Shown in pieces: positions 34,567 through 42,482 of a DNA stretch of 64,000 bases. The notes beneath the pieces were generated by a model that saw nothing but the letters and a program-made list of their open reading frames with translations, made no database searches and was not told the DNA's origin. Made by a program: the position numbers and the translations under genes. The stretch lies in NCBI GenBank assembly GCA_963716925.1, contig CAVQUX010000018.1, forward strand, positions 62,001 through 126,000. Direction: 5' to 3'. The stretch comes from DAISKN01 sp963716925. GTDB taxonomy: Bacteria; Acidobacteriota; Vicinamibacteria; Marinacidobacterales; SMYC01. How positions within the stretch are numbered: position 1 is the stretch's first letter; every line of letters begins with the position of its first letter.

Positions 34567-34923
34567 TCAACCCTTCTTTTTCGGCTGCTCGACGGTCACC
34601 GAGGTCGCGGTGAGGACGTCCCCGCTACCGGTGTAGGTCACCTTTACGTGCTCGCCGCGAGTCAAGTCGGTGACGGTCTTCGGCTGACCGTTGACCATGA
34701 CCTTCGAGCCCGTCTCCGCCCGGAACTTCATCTCGTGCCCATCGGCGCCGCGCACGGCGAAGGTGTGCGCCTGCCCGTCCACGGAGACGATCTCGCCGCT
34801 GAACGTCGTCGGCGCCTTCGCCATCGGTTTCTGCTTCGCCTGCGACTTCGCTTGCTCCGCGCCCACGAGGACGGCACAAGCCGTCACGATGAGAACGAGA
34901 CCCCCCAACGCTTTCCGATTCAT
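34567..34923 (-). CDS. small secreted protein, DUF5666-like beta fold
   Basis: A protein of 118 residues with a signal peptide (KALGGLVLIVTACAVLVGA), a Lys/Gln/Ala linker and a compact beta domain: FSGEIVSVDGQAHTFAVRG, MKFRAETGSKVMVNGQP, LTRGEHVKVTYTG, ATSVTVEQPKKKG. The alternating strands and the 'TGSKVxVNG' turn resemble DUF5666 OB-like proteins. Monocistronic, closed by the strong terminator at 34518, and divergent from the gene at 35040. Function unknown. Confidence 0.65.
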   Translation of the reverse strand: MNRKALGGLVLIVTACAVLVGAEQAKSQAKQKPMAKAPTTFSGEIVSVDGQAHTFAVRGADGHEMKFRAETGSKVMVNGQPKTVTDLTRGEHVKVTYTGSGDVLTATSVTVEQPKKKG

Positions 34924-35039
34924 CGATGGACTCCTTTCGGTATCTCCCTCCGGCGCGGAGATATTGCAACCTATGTGCCAGCGGGCTGGAACGTCGATTG
35001 CAGGACGAAAACGGTGGACATCGAAAAGGGAGGTGTGAA

Positions 35040-35477
35040 ATGAATCGGAAACGGCTTCTCATTGCGGCGAGCTTTCTTGCGCTTTCGGCGGCCGTGCCGG
35101 CATTTGCGATGAGCACGGCGATTCGGGCGGAGGTTCCGTTCGCCTTCTACGCGGGCAAGCTCCTGCTTCCGCCGGGAAGCTACGTGCTCACCGTGGATCG
35201 GGCAGGCGAGCCGGGGCTTCTCACCATTCGGGACCGGGACGGGAAGGAGCACGAGCTCTTGCTGACCATTCCCGAGCGCAACCGACAGGAAATCGCCGGC
35301 GAAACCAAGCTCGTCTTCGAGCGCTACGGAACGGACAATTTCCTTTCGGAGATCTGGGTCGCGGGTATGGATGAAGGACGGGCGGTCCCGAAGAGCGAGG
35401 TGGAGCGCGAACGAGCGGCGCTCTTGAGGCACGAGGGAGGATCGGTCGGAATTGCCGGCCACACCGGCGGGAATTGA
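35040..35477 (+). CDS. small secreted protein of an acidobacterial conserved family
   Basis: A protein of 145 residues. GGGAGG lies 8 nt before ATG 35040, then signal peptide RLLIAASFLALSAAVPAFA. Mature sequence: AEVPFAFYAGKLLLPPGSYVL, LLTIRDRDGKEHELL, KLVFERYGTDNFLSEIWVAG and PKSEVERE. The pattern VPFxFxxGxxxLPxGxY ... LxFxRYGxxxFLSxIW is seen again and again in Acidobacteriota genomes, supporting that assignment; no function has been established that I know of. Confidence 0.7.
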   Translation: MNRKRLLIAASFLALSAAVPAFAMSTAIRAEVPFAFYAGKLLLPPGSYVLTVDRAGEPGLLTIRDRDGKEHELLLTIPERNRQEIAGETKLVFERYGTDNFLSEIWVAGMDEGRAVPKSEVERERAALLRHEGGSVGIAGHTGGN

Positions 35478-35489
35478 CGCGCGCGAGAT

Positions 35490-35520
35490 GCCCGGTCGCG
35501 CCTCCGGGCGCGAGCCGGGC
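35490..35520 (+). terminator. strong hairpin after gene 35040
   Basis: GCCCGGTCGCGCC pairs with GGCGCGAGCCGGGC across a TCCG loop, 13 bp with one bulged base. It begins 12 bp after the stop. No T-tract follows. Confidence 0.4.
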
Positions 35521-35554
35521 CATCACCGGTCCGTGAATCTCCTGGATCGGCTCC

Positions 35555-35645
35555 AATCCGGATCTCCAGAATCTCGACGATACGCTCCCACTGAGAGCAG
35601 ATGGTCGAGCTTCTGATGGAGGTGCCGGATCTCGAGCTCGGCATT
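35555..35645 (-). pseudogene. remnant of a DUF1003 membrane-protein gene (3' end only)
   Basis: On the minus strand one frame gives NAELEIRHLHQKLDHLL, and directly after it another frame gives SQWERIVEILEIRI. Together these are the conserved cytoplasmic end of DUF1003 proteins, where one expects AELEIRHLHEKLDHLL(T/S)HQW. About five bases are missing between the halves, and the two membrane helices that should precede are gone. The rest of the 35521-35743 interval holds nothing recognisable. Confidence 0.65.
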
Positions 35646-35743
35646 CAAGGGAGCTCCGCCACCGCCGGCCTCACGACGCCCCTGGACCTCAGGAGCGTTC
35701 GACGGTTCTCGCCGCAGATCGCGGAGCGAAATCTCGGGTCCGG

Positions 35744-36310
35744 TCACGGGTTGGGCTCTTCCAGGCGTCGTTCTCCCCGCCGCGCCAGGAAGGCGTAGAG
35801 GAGCGCCGCGATCACCAGGAGCAGAACGAACAGAAGCTCGTAGCGGGAGGCGTCCTTGAGGAGCCGCTCCAACATCTCCCCAGCCGCATAGCCCAGGAGT
35901 CCGACGACCGAAGCCCAGACGAGGCAGGACGGAAGCGAGAGCGCCGAGAATCGTTTCAGGCTCATGTGAGACGAGCCGGCGACGACCGCCCCCAGCCACC
36001 GAATGCCGTAGAGGTACCTCATACCGAAGATCCACAGCACGTGATGCTTCGCCATCCAGCGCTCGAGCCAGGGAACGAGCGCTCTCGCCCGGGGGCTCCG
36101 CTCGAGGAGCGCGCGGCCGAAACGGCGCCCCGCGAGAAAGTAGAGGATGTCGCCGCTGAACGCCCCGAGCGTCGCCAGGAGGACGACGAGCCCGAGGGAG
36201 AAATAGCCGCGGTGGGCGAGGAAGCCGGCCACGAGGATGAACGTCTCTCCCTCGACGAGAGTGCCGAGGAACAGCGCGGGGTATCCGAGATGGGTGAGAA
36301 GATCCTGCAT
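35744..36310 (-). CDS. DedA-family (SNARE-associated) membrane protein
   Basis: A protein of 188 residues. The DedA pattern is ALFLGTLVEGETFILVAGFLAHRG, GAFSGDILYFLAGRRFGR, FGMRYLYGIRWLGAVVAGSSHMSLKRF, with re-entrant loops and a C-terminal helix (LLFVLLLVIAALLYAFLA). Members of this DedA/VTT fold help flip polyprenyl or phospholipids and maintain membrane potential. The acidic (VEGE) and arginine (GxRYLYGIRW) residues needed for function are present. Probably monocistronic. Confidence 0.88.
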   Translation of the reverse strand: MQDLLTHLGYPALFLGTLVEGETFILVAGFLAHRGYFSLGLVVLLATLGAFSGDILYFLAGRRFGRALLERSPRARALVPWLERWMAKHHVLWIFGMRYLYGIRWLGAVVAGSSHMSLKRFSALSLPSCLVWASVVGLLGYAAGEMLERLLKDASRYELLFVLLLVIAALLYAFLARRGERRLEEPNP

Positions 36311-36377
36311 CGAGGTGCGTCCCGAGCCTCCCGAGAGTCTATTCCGAATCCGCCGAGCGCGTGGGGGAGGGCGCGGT

Positions 36378-36383
36378 TACAAT
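36378..36383 (+). promoter_or_regulatory. -10 box of the small ORF/PQQ-propeller operon
   Basis: TACAAT lies 7 nt before ATG 36391 with no Shine-Dalgarno, consistent with a leaderless first gene. Confidence 0.35.
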
Positions 36384-36390
36384 ATCCTCG

Positions 36391-36507
36391 ATGCGCCCAC
36401 GGCCCGAGTACCGGGTGGTGAGACCGCGGGCCCGCTCGACCGCGAAAAGTCTCGCCGAGATCGAGAAGGGCTGCGTCGATTTTCTGTTCGCCCTCGAGGG
36501 CGAATGA
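36391..36507 (+). CDS. candidate 38-residue small protein
   Basis: A short frame from ATG 36391 to TGA 36505, beginning MRPRPEYRVVRPRARSTAKS and ending in an amphipathic helix with acidic tail (CVDFLFALEGE). It starts at the right distance from the TACAAT box, and 17 bp after its stop the PQQ-propeller gene starts with a strong ribosome binding site, the pattern of a leaderless leader gene followed by a normal operon gene. No homologue is recognised; it could also be untranslated leader. Confidence 0.35.
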   Translation: MRPRPEYRVVRPRARSTAKSLAEIEKGCVDFLFALEGE

Positions 36508-36524
36508 CACGGAGGAGGGGAATC

Positions 36525-37889
36525 ATGCGGGGTTTCATCGTCGCCGGTCTCGCGCTCATGGCATTCACCGGAACCGCATTCTGCGAGAACTGGCCTCAGT
36601 GGCGTGGGCCGCGCGGCAACGGGGTCAGCATCGAGACCGGGCTTCCGCTTACGTGGAGCGAGCGGGATAACGTCGCCTGGACGGCGAAGCTCTCCGGGCT
36701 CAGCGTTTCGACGCCGATCGTCCATGGGAGTCGGGTGTTCGTCACCGGGCAGGCGGGACGGGGCGTCCTCCGGGAGGGAAACCATCCGACGTTGATGCGA
36801 GGCGAGGAAACCCCCTCGGAGCGCTCGCTCGGGGAGGGGACTTCGGCGGCTGAAGGAGAGGTCGCGTTTCTCGTAGAGGCTTTCGATCGCGCGAGCGGGC
36901 AGCGTCTCTGGCAGTATCGGCTCCCCGCCGAGGCGGCGGGCGGAGGGGAGCTTCCTGCCGTCCACCGCAAGCACAACCTCGCGAGCCCGAGCCCCGTCAC
37001 CGACGGCGAGAGGGTGTACGCCTGGTTCGGTACCGGTCAGCTCGTCGCCCTCGACCTGGAGGGGAAGCTCGTCTGGAAGAAGCACCTGGCCCGGGACTAC
37101 GCTCCCTTCGAGATTCCATGGGGACACTCGAGCTCGCCCACGGTGTACGAAGACAGCCTGCTTCTCCTCTGCGACCACGAGCCCGCGTCGTATCTTCTCG
37201 CTCTCGACAAACGGACGGGCGAGGAGAAGTGGAAGACCGACCGGGGAAAGGGGCTCCGCTCCTACAGCACGCCGACCGTGGTCCCTGGGCCCGCGGGAGA
37301 CGAGCTCGTGGTGAACTCGAGCGAGAAGCTCGAGGGATACGATCCGAAGACGGGAAAACCCCTCTGGTTTCTCGTCGAGCCGAACCAGTTCCCGATTCCC
37401 GTACCTTCCTTCGCGGACGGCATCATCTATACGAGCCGCGGCTACCGGAGCGGCCCCTACATGGCGATCCGTCCCGGCGCCCGGGGAGACCTCAAAGGGT
37501 CCGAGAACCTTATCTGGCACGTGCCGACCGGAGCGCCCTACGTCTCCTCGGTCGTCCACTACCAGGGCGTGGTCTATATGGCGAGCGATGCCGGCGTGGT
37601 GCAGGCGGTCGACGCGGCGACGGGCGAGCGGCTCTTTCAGGGCCGGACGGGCGGCGTGTTCTCGGCGGCTCCGGTAGCGGGAGACGGGAAGATCTACTTC
37701 GTGAGCGAGACTGGAGAGACGATCGTCGTCGCTGCGAAGAGGGAGTTCGAGATTCTCGCTCGAAACGAGATGAACGCGCGGTTCCTCGCGTCTCCCGCCA
37801 TCTCCGAAGCGCAGATCTTCCTGCGGAGCGACGATCGGCTCATAGCGATCGGCAAGCCCTTGGAAGCGACGGCTTCGGAAATTCCTTGA
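36525..37889 (+). CDS. PQQ-binding-like beta-propeller protein
   Basis: A protein of 454 residues from ATG 36525 (GGAGGAGGGG upstream) with a signal peptide (GFIVAGLALMAFTGTAFC). It opens with NWPQWRGPRGNGVS, the hallmark of secreted propellers common in Planctomycetes and Acidobacteria, then blades with repeated LVALDLEGKLVWKK, LLALDKRTGEEKWKTD, VQAVDAATGERLFQ. The tryptophan-docking repeats suggest eight blades. No dehydrogenase active site is seen, so it is more likely a binding or scaffold protein than an enzyme. Confidence 0.82.
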   Translation: MRGFIVAGLALMAFTGTAFCENWPQWRGPRGNGVSIETGLPLTWSERDNVAWTAKLSGLSVSTPIVHGSRVFVTGQAGRGVLREGNHPTLMRGEETPSERSLGEGTSAAEGEVAFLVEAFDRASGQRLWQYRLPAEAAGGGELPAVHRKHNLASPSPVTDGERVYAWFGTGQLVALDLEGKLVWKKHLARDYAPFEIPWGHSSSPTVYEDSLLLLCDHEPASYLLALDKRTGEEKWKTDRGKGLRSYSTPTVVPGPAGDELVVNSSEKLEGYDPKTGKPLWFLVEPNQFPIPVPSFADGIIYTSRGYRSGPYMAIRPGARGDLKGSENLIWHVPTGAPYVSSVVHYQGVVYMASDAGVVQAVDAATGERLFQGRTGGVFSAAPVAGDGKIYFVSETGETIVVAAKREFEILARNEMNARFLASPAISEAQIFLRSDDRLIAIGKPLEATASEIP

Positions 37890-37913
37890 CATCGGGAGTG
37901 CCGTTGTTATTCT
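37886..37913 (+). promoter_or_regulatory. sigma-70-type promoter of the APC permease
   Basis: TTGACA (37886-37891), 16 bp spacer, TATTCT (37908-37913), then 9 nt to ATG 37923. The -35 box overlaps the stop codon of the PQQ-propeller gene. No Shine-Dalgarno is present. Confidence 0.5.
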
Positions 37914-37922
37914 TCGGCATCG

Positions 37923-39293
37923 ATGGCTTCTAGCGACTCGTCCGGTGCGCGAGCGCTCGGGGGCCTCCTCCCGGAGAACCGCGCGGCCGTCAAGAGCCGC
38001 GCCGGGCTTCTCCCCCTCGTCGGCCTGCTGTTCGCTTCCACCTGCGGCGGTCCATACGGAATGGAGGACTTCGTCGCCCGCGTGGGACCGGGGCTCTTCA
38101 TCACCCTGTTGTTCGTGACCCCCTGGCTCTGGGGGCTTCCCGCGGCGTTCGCGTCCGCCGAGCTCTCCTCGAGGCAGTCCGTCGAGGGTGGTTACTACCG
38201 CTGGGCGCGCCAACACCTCGGCGAGTTCTGGGGGTTCCAGTCGGGGGTCTGCAGCGTTCTTTCCTCTTTTCTCGATAACGCCCTCTACCCCGTGATCTTC
38301 GCCCGGGCCCTCGCCTTCGTCGTTCCCGAGATGGGAGCGTTCGAGACCTGGGCCGCGGCTTCGCTCTTCATCCTCGCCCTGACGTGGGTGAACTACCGGG
38401 GAATCGTCGTGACCGGAGCGACCGCGGTCGTGCTCAACCTGTTCCTGCTGGCGCCGGTCATCTGGATCGTGATCGCGGGTTTCAGCGGAGCGCGGTTCTC
38501 ACCCTTCGAGCCGTTCCACGTGGGTGGGACCAATTTCTCCGCCGACCTCGGAGCGGCGCTCGCTCTAGCCCTCTGGCTCTATTCGGGCTACGGAGAGGTG
38601 AGCACGGTCGCGGAAGAGGTCGATCGTCCGCAGAGGAATATTCCGCTCGGTCTTCTCATCGTCACCCCCGTTGTCATTCTCACTTACAGTCTTCCGGTGA
38701 TCGCCGGGCTCGTCTCCGTCGGAGGGTGGGAGAGCTGGAGCTCGGGACAGTTCGTCGCCATCGGCACCGAGCTCGGTGGGCCTGCTCTGGGCCGCTGGGC
38801 GTTCTTCGGGACGGTCGCGAGCCAGGCCGTCATCTTTCTCACCTACCTTCTCTGGATGTCGCGCATCGCCTGGTCGATGGCGGAGGACCGCAACCTACCG
38901 TCTTGGTTCACCCGGCTTCACCCCAAGTACGGAACACCCTATCGAGTGCTCTGGGTCTACGCGATCGTCTACTGTGCCATGGCGGCGCTCCCGTTCGAGC
39001 AGTTGTTGGTGGCCGACATCTGGGTCAGCGGCATGTACACCATGATCATGCACGCGACGCTGATTCGGGCGCGCTCGCAGGCATCGCTCCAGGACGGGGG
39101 CTTTCGAGTGCCCGGAGGGCGCGTCGGCCTCTGGCTCAACGCCATCGTCCCCGGAGTCACCTGGGTGGTGTTCCTGGTTCTGACGTTCGGCGAGCACGGG
39201 CACTTCGGCATCCCGCTCCTGCTCCTCGGGCCCGTCGCCTTCTATGTGATGCAGGCCGTCCGTAAGGGCAGGCCCGCGGCCGCGACGCCGTAA
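37923..39293 (+). CDS. APC-family amino acid permease
   Basis: A protein of 456 residues with about 12 membrane helices. The first helix has LVGLLFASTCGGPYGMEDFV, equivalent to the substrate-binding G-S-G unwound segment, and helix 6 has LALWLYSGYGEVSTVAEEVDRPQRNIP, a highly conserved APC signature. The 'SSRQSVEGGYYRWAR' stretch after helix 2 resembles the polyamine/cationic branch (PotE/LAT-like). It probably imports amino acids or polyamines by cation symport or exchange. Confidence 0.88.
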   Translation: MASSDSSGARALGGLLPENRAAVKSRAGLLPLVGLLFASTCGGPYGMEDFVARVGPGLFITLLFVTPWLWGLPAAFASAELSSRQSVEGGYYRWARQHLGEFWGFQSGVCSVLSSFLDNALYPVIFARALAFVVPEMGAFETWAAASLFILALTWVNYRGIVVTGATAVVLNLFLLAPVIWIVIAGFSGARFSPFEPFHVGGTNFSADLGAALALALWLYSGYGEVSTVAEEVDRPQRNIPLGLLIVTPVVILTYSLPVIAGLVSVGGWESWSSGQFVAIGTELGGPALGRWAFFGTVASQAVIFLTYLLWMSRIAWSMAEDRNLPSWFTRLHPKYGTPYRVLWVYAIVYCAMAALPFEQLLVADIWVSGMYTMIMHATLIRARSQASLQDGGFRVPGGRVGLWLNAIVPGVTWVVFLVLTFGEHGHFGIPLLLLGPVAFYVMQAVRKGRPAAATP

Positions 39294-39313
39294 CTCGGCA
39301 TCGGAGGGTTCCC

Positions 39314-39736
39314 ATGAAGACCGTCGCGCTTGGCCTTCTGTTGATGGCGCTCTTCGGCGCTCCCGCCGGCGCTTCCGATCTCGACAAGGTCGTCGCCGAC
39401 TACGTCGGGCTGTACAAGAGGGAGTCGCTGCCGGAATGGAAGAAGCTCTTCCTTCCGCACTTCACCGTGGCCTCGACGCGAGAGGACGGGACGGTGGGCG
39501 AGCGCACGCTCGAGGAGTTCTACGAGGCCCAGAGGCGCTACTTCGACAGCGGCCACGACATCAAAGAGGTGCTGGAGAACGTCCAGATCGACCGGAAAGG
39601 GAAGCTCGCGAGCGTCTGGGCGGACTTCGTTCTCACCGACAATGGAGAGACGAGAAGGGGAAAGCTCGTCCTTCTATTGATCGAGGACGCGGAAGGATTC
39701 AAGATCCACTCGCTGATGTTCTCGTACTACGGCTGA
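39314..39736 (+). CDS. secreted SnoaL/NTF2-like protein
   Basis: A protein of 140 residues. A signal peptide (TVALGLLLMALFGAPAGAS) is followed by a cone-shaped NTF2-like fold: LDKVVADYVGLYKRESLPEWKKLF, TLEEFYEAQRRYF, ENVQIDRKGKLASVWADFVLTD and GKLVLLLIEDAEGFKIHSLMFSY. No catalytic residues are apparent. It starts 20 bp after the permease, so it may be co-transcribed, and it overlaps the convergent lyase gene by 10 bp. Confidence 0.7.
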   Translation: MKTVALGLLLMALFGAPAGASDLDKVVADYVGLYKRESLPEWKKLFLPHFTVASTREDGTVGERTLEEFYEAQRRYFDSGHDIKEVLENVQIDRKGKLASVWADFVLTDNGETRRGKLVLLLIEDAEGFKIHSLMFSYYG

Positions 39737-40656
39737 GCGGCGTCTCCCAAGCCCGGCATTTCGAATCCCAGCCGCTCGAGGTCGCCAATCAGCTTCTTCC
39801 CCTCCGCTTCACCGAGCTCCACCAGCGGCGGACGCAGTCGATTCCATTCCGGATCGGAAGCGTAATGGGAAACGATCTTCTTGAGCGCGGGGACCAGGGG
39901 GAACTGCTGCACCGCGAGACGAACGTCGTTCAGAGACGCCTGGATGGACTCCGCATCGTCGCTCCGCCAGCTCCGGAACAGGCGATCGATGGCTTGGGGA
40001 TTGACGTTGGACGTCGCCGAGATGCATCCGGCACCCCCTGCCCGCATGTTGGCGAGAAGCAGCGTCTCGTTTCCCGCGAACATCCCGAAGCCGGGGAAAG
40101 CCCGAAGCACCGCTTCGAGGTGGGCGCGATCGCCGGAGCTGTCTTTCATTCCCACCACGATGCCGGGAAAGGCCTCCCGGAGCCGGCCCACGAGGTCGAT
40201 GGAGATGGAAACGGCGGACATCTGCGGGAAATGGTAGAGGTAGATGCGCAGCCGATCGTCCGCCACCCGATCGATGACCTGGGCGAAGCTGCGATAGAGC
40301 CCCTCGTCGCTCACTCCTTTGTAATAGAAAGGCGGAAGCATCAGCACGCCGCCGACGCCGCTCTCGACCGCGTGGGAGGTGAGGCGCACGGTGTCGGGAA
40401 AGGCGCAGCATCCCGTCCCGGGCATCATCCGCTCGGGGTCGAGACCGGCTTCGAGGAGCAGGTCGAGGAGCTCGATGCGCTCGTCCACCGAAAGGGAGTT
40501 CGCCTCGCTGTTGGTGCCGAACACCGCGAGTCCGCAGTCGCGCTCGAGAAGCCAGCGGCAGTGGCCGATGAGCCGCGTGGCGTCGGGTGACAGATCCCGC
40601 TGGAACGGCGTCACCACGGGAGCGAGCACACCGGAGAGGAGCGGAGGAGAGGTCAT
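39727..40656 (-). CDS. dihydrodipicolinate synthase/N-acetylneuraminate lyase family protein
   Basis: A protein of 309 residues from ATG 40656, which follows AAGGAGG; the longer start at 40686 is rejected. The TIM barrel shows GVLAPVVTPFQ, FGTNSEANSLS (the GTTGE-like loop), LYLYHFPQ (Tyr) and VVGMKDSSGD (Schiff-base Lys). In true DapA the loop reads GTTGE; here Asn-Ser-Glu-Ala suggests another aldol substrate such as a 2-keto acid. Upstream on the same strand lie the DUF2283 gene and its partner. Confidence 0.82.
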   Translation of the reverse strand: MTSPPLLSGVLAPVVTPFQRDLSPDATRLIGHCRWLLERDCGLAVFGTNSEANSLSVDERIELLDLLLEAGLDPERMMPGTGCCAFPDTVRLTSHAVESGVGGVLMLPPFYYKGVSDEGLYRSFAQVIDRVADDRLRIYLYHFPQMSAVSISIDLVGRLREAFPGIVVGMKDSSGDRAHLEAVLRAFPGFGMFAGNETLLLANMRAGGAGCISATSNVNPQAIDRLFRSWRSDDAESIQASLNDVRLAVQQFPLVPALKKIVSHYASDPEWNRLRPPLVELGEAEGKKLIGDLERLGFEMPGLGDAAQP

Positions 40657-40682
40657 TCGATCCTCCTTTCGTGCGGTCAAAG

Positions 40683-40880
40683 TCAAGTCAGGATCTGCTC
40701 GTAAGAGAATTCCGGAATGCCTGTCCGCGCCGAGGCATGCTCGACGGTGATGGCACAGATGTTCCCGTGAGAGTCAACGTCGAGAAGGGTGTTCTCGTCG
40801 AGATCGCGTGTCTCTGCCACCGACCCCTCACGGAACTCGATGTAAAGTGTGTCCGTTTCGGCAAAATACTTGATCTTCAT
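40683..40880 (-). CDS. DUF2283 small protein
   Basis: A protein of 65 residues: MKIKYFAETDTLYIEFREG, ETRDLDENTLLDVDSHGNICAITVEHAS. This is the compact DUF2283 fold with the D-T-LYI-F start. DUF2283 genes are regularly found in small mobile two-gene modules. Its ATG overlaps the stop of the gene upstream (4 bp), so the two are translationally coupled. Antitoxin function is only a guess. Confidence 0.78.
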   Translation of the reverse strand: MKIKYFAETDTLYIEFREGSVAETRDLDENTLLDVDSHGNICAITVEHASARTGIPEFSYEQILT

Positions 40881-41122
40881 GGCTTGAACCCGCGGTCAAA
40901 GAAAGCGTTGTGGACGGTCTCTCCATCGGGCAGAAGCACGACGCGCAGGAAGCGCCCATCCATTTCGGGAATCTGCGCCCACCTTCGGATGCGACCATCC
41001 GCCTGAACCTCTTCACGTATTGGCGTCACCACGGCTCGTTGGATCCATTCCTCCAGAATGACTGCTCGATCGGAACGCGTGCGTATCTCGAGAAAGTATC
41101 GAGTGAATCGCACGTGTCCCAC
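40877..41122 (-). CDS. small protein paired with DUF2283 (possible toxin-like partner)
   Basis: About 81 residues from GTG 41122, with GGAG 9 nt upstream; TTG 41146 and GTG 41113 are alternatives. Sequence features: HVRFTRYFLEIRTRSDRAVI, EWIQRAVVTPIREEVQADGR, WAQIPEMDGRFLRVVLLPDG and ETVHNAFFDRGF. The RWAQIPE...LRVV...DGETVHNAFFD layout recalls DUF4258-type proteins (BrnT/RelE-like beta sheets) that sit beside DUF2283. No nuclease residues can be assigned. Confidence 0.65.
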   Translation of the reverse strand: MGHVRFTRYFLEIRTRSDRAVILEEWIQRAVVTPIREEVQADGRIRRWAQIPEMDGRFLRVVLLPDGETVHNAFFDRGFKP

Positions 41123-41333
41123 TCTACCAAACTCCGGAGGAAGCAACGAGTCGAATGGGAGACTTCCTGGAACTCCCTGTTGATGTCAGCGGCGCAGAAT
41201 TTTCTGCGTTCCCATTGGCGCTCGATTCTGCGTTGGTCGCAAGGACCGGCCGCGAGCGACATCATGCTGGTCGAGAGATTTCGCTGACACGCTGCTACGG
41301 CGAACACGAGTTCGCCGCCCAAACTGTCTTCTC

Positions 41334-42434
41334 TTACTTTGAAACCGACGCCGTCCCAATCCCCGCCGGAAGCGGGAGCGGGTTCGCCATCAGGTCCCGT
41401 CCGAGCTGAATCGTTCTCATCACCTCGAGGCTCTCCGGGTCCACCACCTGGATCGCATCTCCGATGCCGGTAACGAACAGCTTCGTGCCGTCGGCCGAAA
41501 GGATGAGAACGGACGCGGCTCGGCCCCGCAGGAAGCCCTTATTCATCGCCACGATGCGATGGCTCTCCATGTCGATCTTCACCAGGTCCTTGACCCCGGC
41601 GTAGCCGGTCTTCCCGTCGGGAGAGAGCGCGAACAGGTTGGCGTCGACCTTCGGACCGATCTCGAAGCTCGTTGCCACCTTCTTCCCGAGGTCGATGCGC
41701 AGCACTCCCGTCATCTCCTTCTTCAGGAACGGATCCGTGGTCGAGACCAGGCCGTAGTAGATCCCGGGCTCGGGGGAGTAGAGCTCCGCGGGGCGTAGCG
41801 GGCCGTAGCCCGCCTCGAGCGGCGTCGCGAGCCGGATCCTGGACACCACCTCGTGGGTCGAGGCCGAGATCTCGAACACGTCGCGTCCGAACGCGAAGAA
41901 CGTCTTGCCGTCGCTCGCGAACGGGAACGGGCTGGTGAAGTCGGTCCTTACCGCCTTCGGCAGACGGAAGCTCTCCTTCTGCGCGTGGGCATTCAGATCG
42001 TAGACCACATACTCCGTATCCTCCGCCTCGAAGCGATCGATGTCCATGCCGACGGCCACGACCCGAAGGATGACCGCGCTCCCATCGGGATAAGGCGACA
42101 CTCCCAGAATGCGGACCCGGCGCGCCGGGGTCGAAAGCCGAAGCTCGTCGACCACCTGGCGGGATGCCGGGTCCACGACCTCGACCGCCTCCATCCGATC
42201 GGTGATGTAGTAGAGACGCTTGAAGTCCGGGGTGTGCGGCGTCCGGCCGTAGCCGGTGACCGCGCCGTACCGGAGCTGGATCTGGCCGACGACCTTCTCC
42301 GTGTCTTCGTCGATAAGGCGAAGCTCGTTGGGCCAGACGCCCATGATGAGGGTCCGGTGGTCCGCGGCGACAGCGGAGATGGAGGAAAGAAAGAGCGTGA
42401 GCGCGGCCGCGAGGAGGTGCGGGGTTCGATTCAT
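41334..42434 (-). CDS. secreted YncE-like beta-propeller protein
   Basis: A protein of 366 residues from ATG 42434 with a signal peptide (LLAAALTLFLSSISAVAA). Seven-blade-type repeats: LRLIDEDTEKVVGQIQL, VEVVDPASRQVVDELRL, VFEISASTHEVVSRIRL, LFALSPDGKTGYAGVKD and LILSADGTKLFVTGIGDAI. Such proteins act as extracellular scaffolds; a few bind DNA or metals. It begins 48 bp after the DUF2207 gene on the same strand and may share its transcript. Confidence 0.75.
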   Translation of the reverse strand: MNRTPHLLAAALTLFLSSISAVAADHRTLIMGVWPNELRLIDEDTEKVVGQIQLRYGAVTGYGRTPHTPDFKRLYYITDRMEAVEVVDPASRQVVDELRLSTPARRVRILGVSPYPDGSAVILRVVAVGMDIDRFEAEDTEYVVYDLNAHAQKESFRLPKAVRTDFTSPFPFASDGKTFFAFGRDVFEISASTHEVVSRIRLATPLEAGYGPLRPAELYSPEPGIYYGLVSTTDPFLKKEMTGVLRIDLGKKVATSFEIGPKVDANLFALSPDGKTGYAGVKDLVKIDMESHRIVAMNKGFLRGRAASVLILSADGTKLFVTGIGDAIQVVDPESLEVMRTIQLGRDLMANPLPLPAGIGTASVSK

Positions 42435-42482
42435 GGTACGACGATGTTCTAACACCGCTCGGGGCCAGTCAATCGCGGACGG

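Noticed and set aside
36339..38216. 625-codon minus-strand frame over the PQQ-propeller gene
   Set aside because: Antisense shadow in GC-rich DNA; the plus strand encodes a clear PQQ-type propeller with signal peptide and ribosome binding site.
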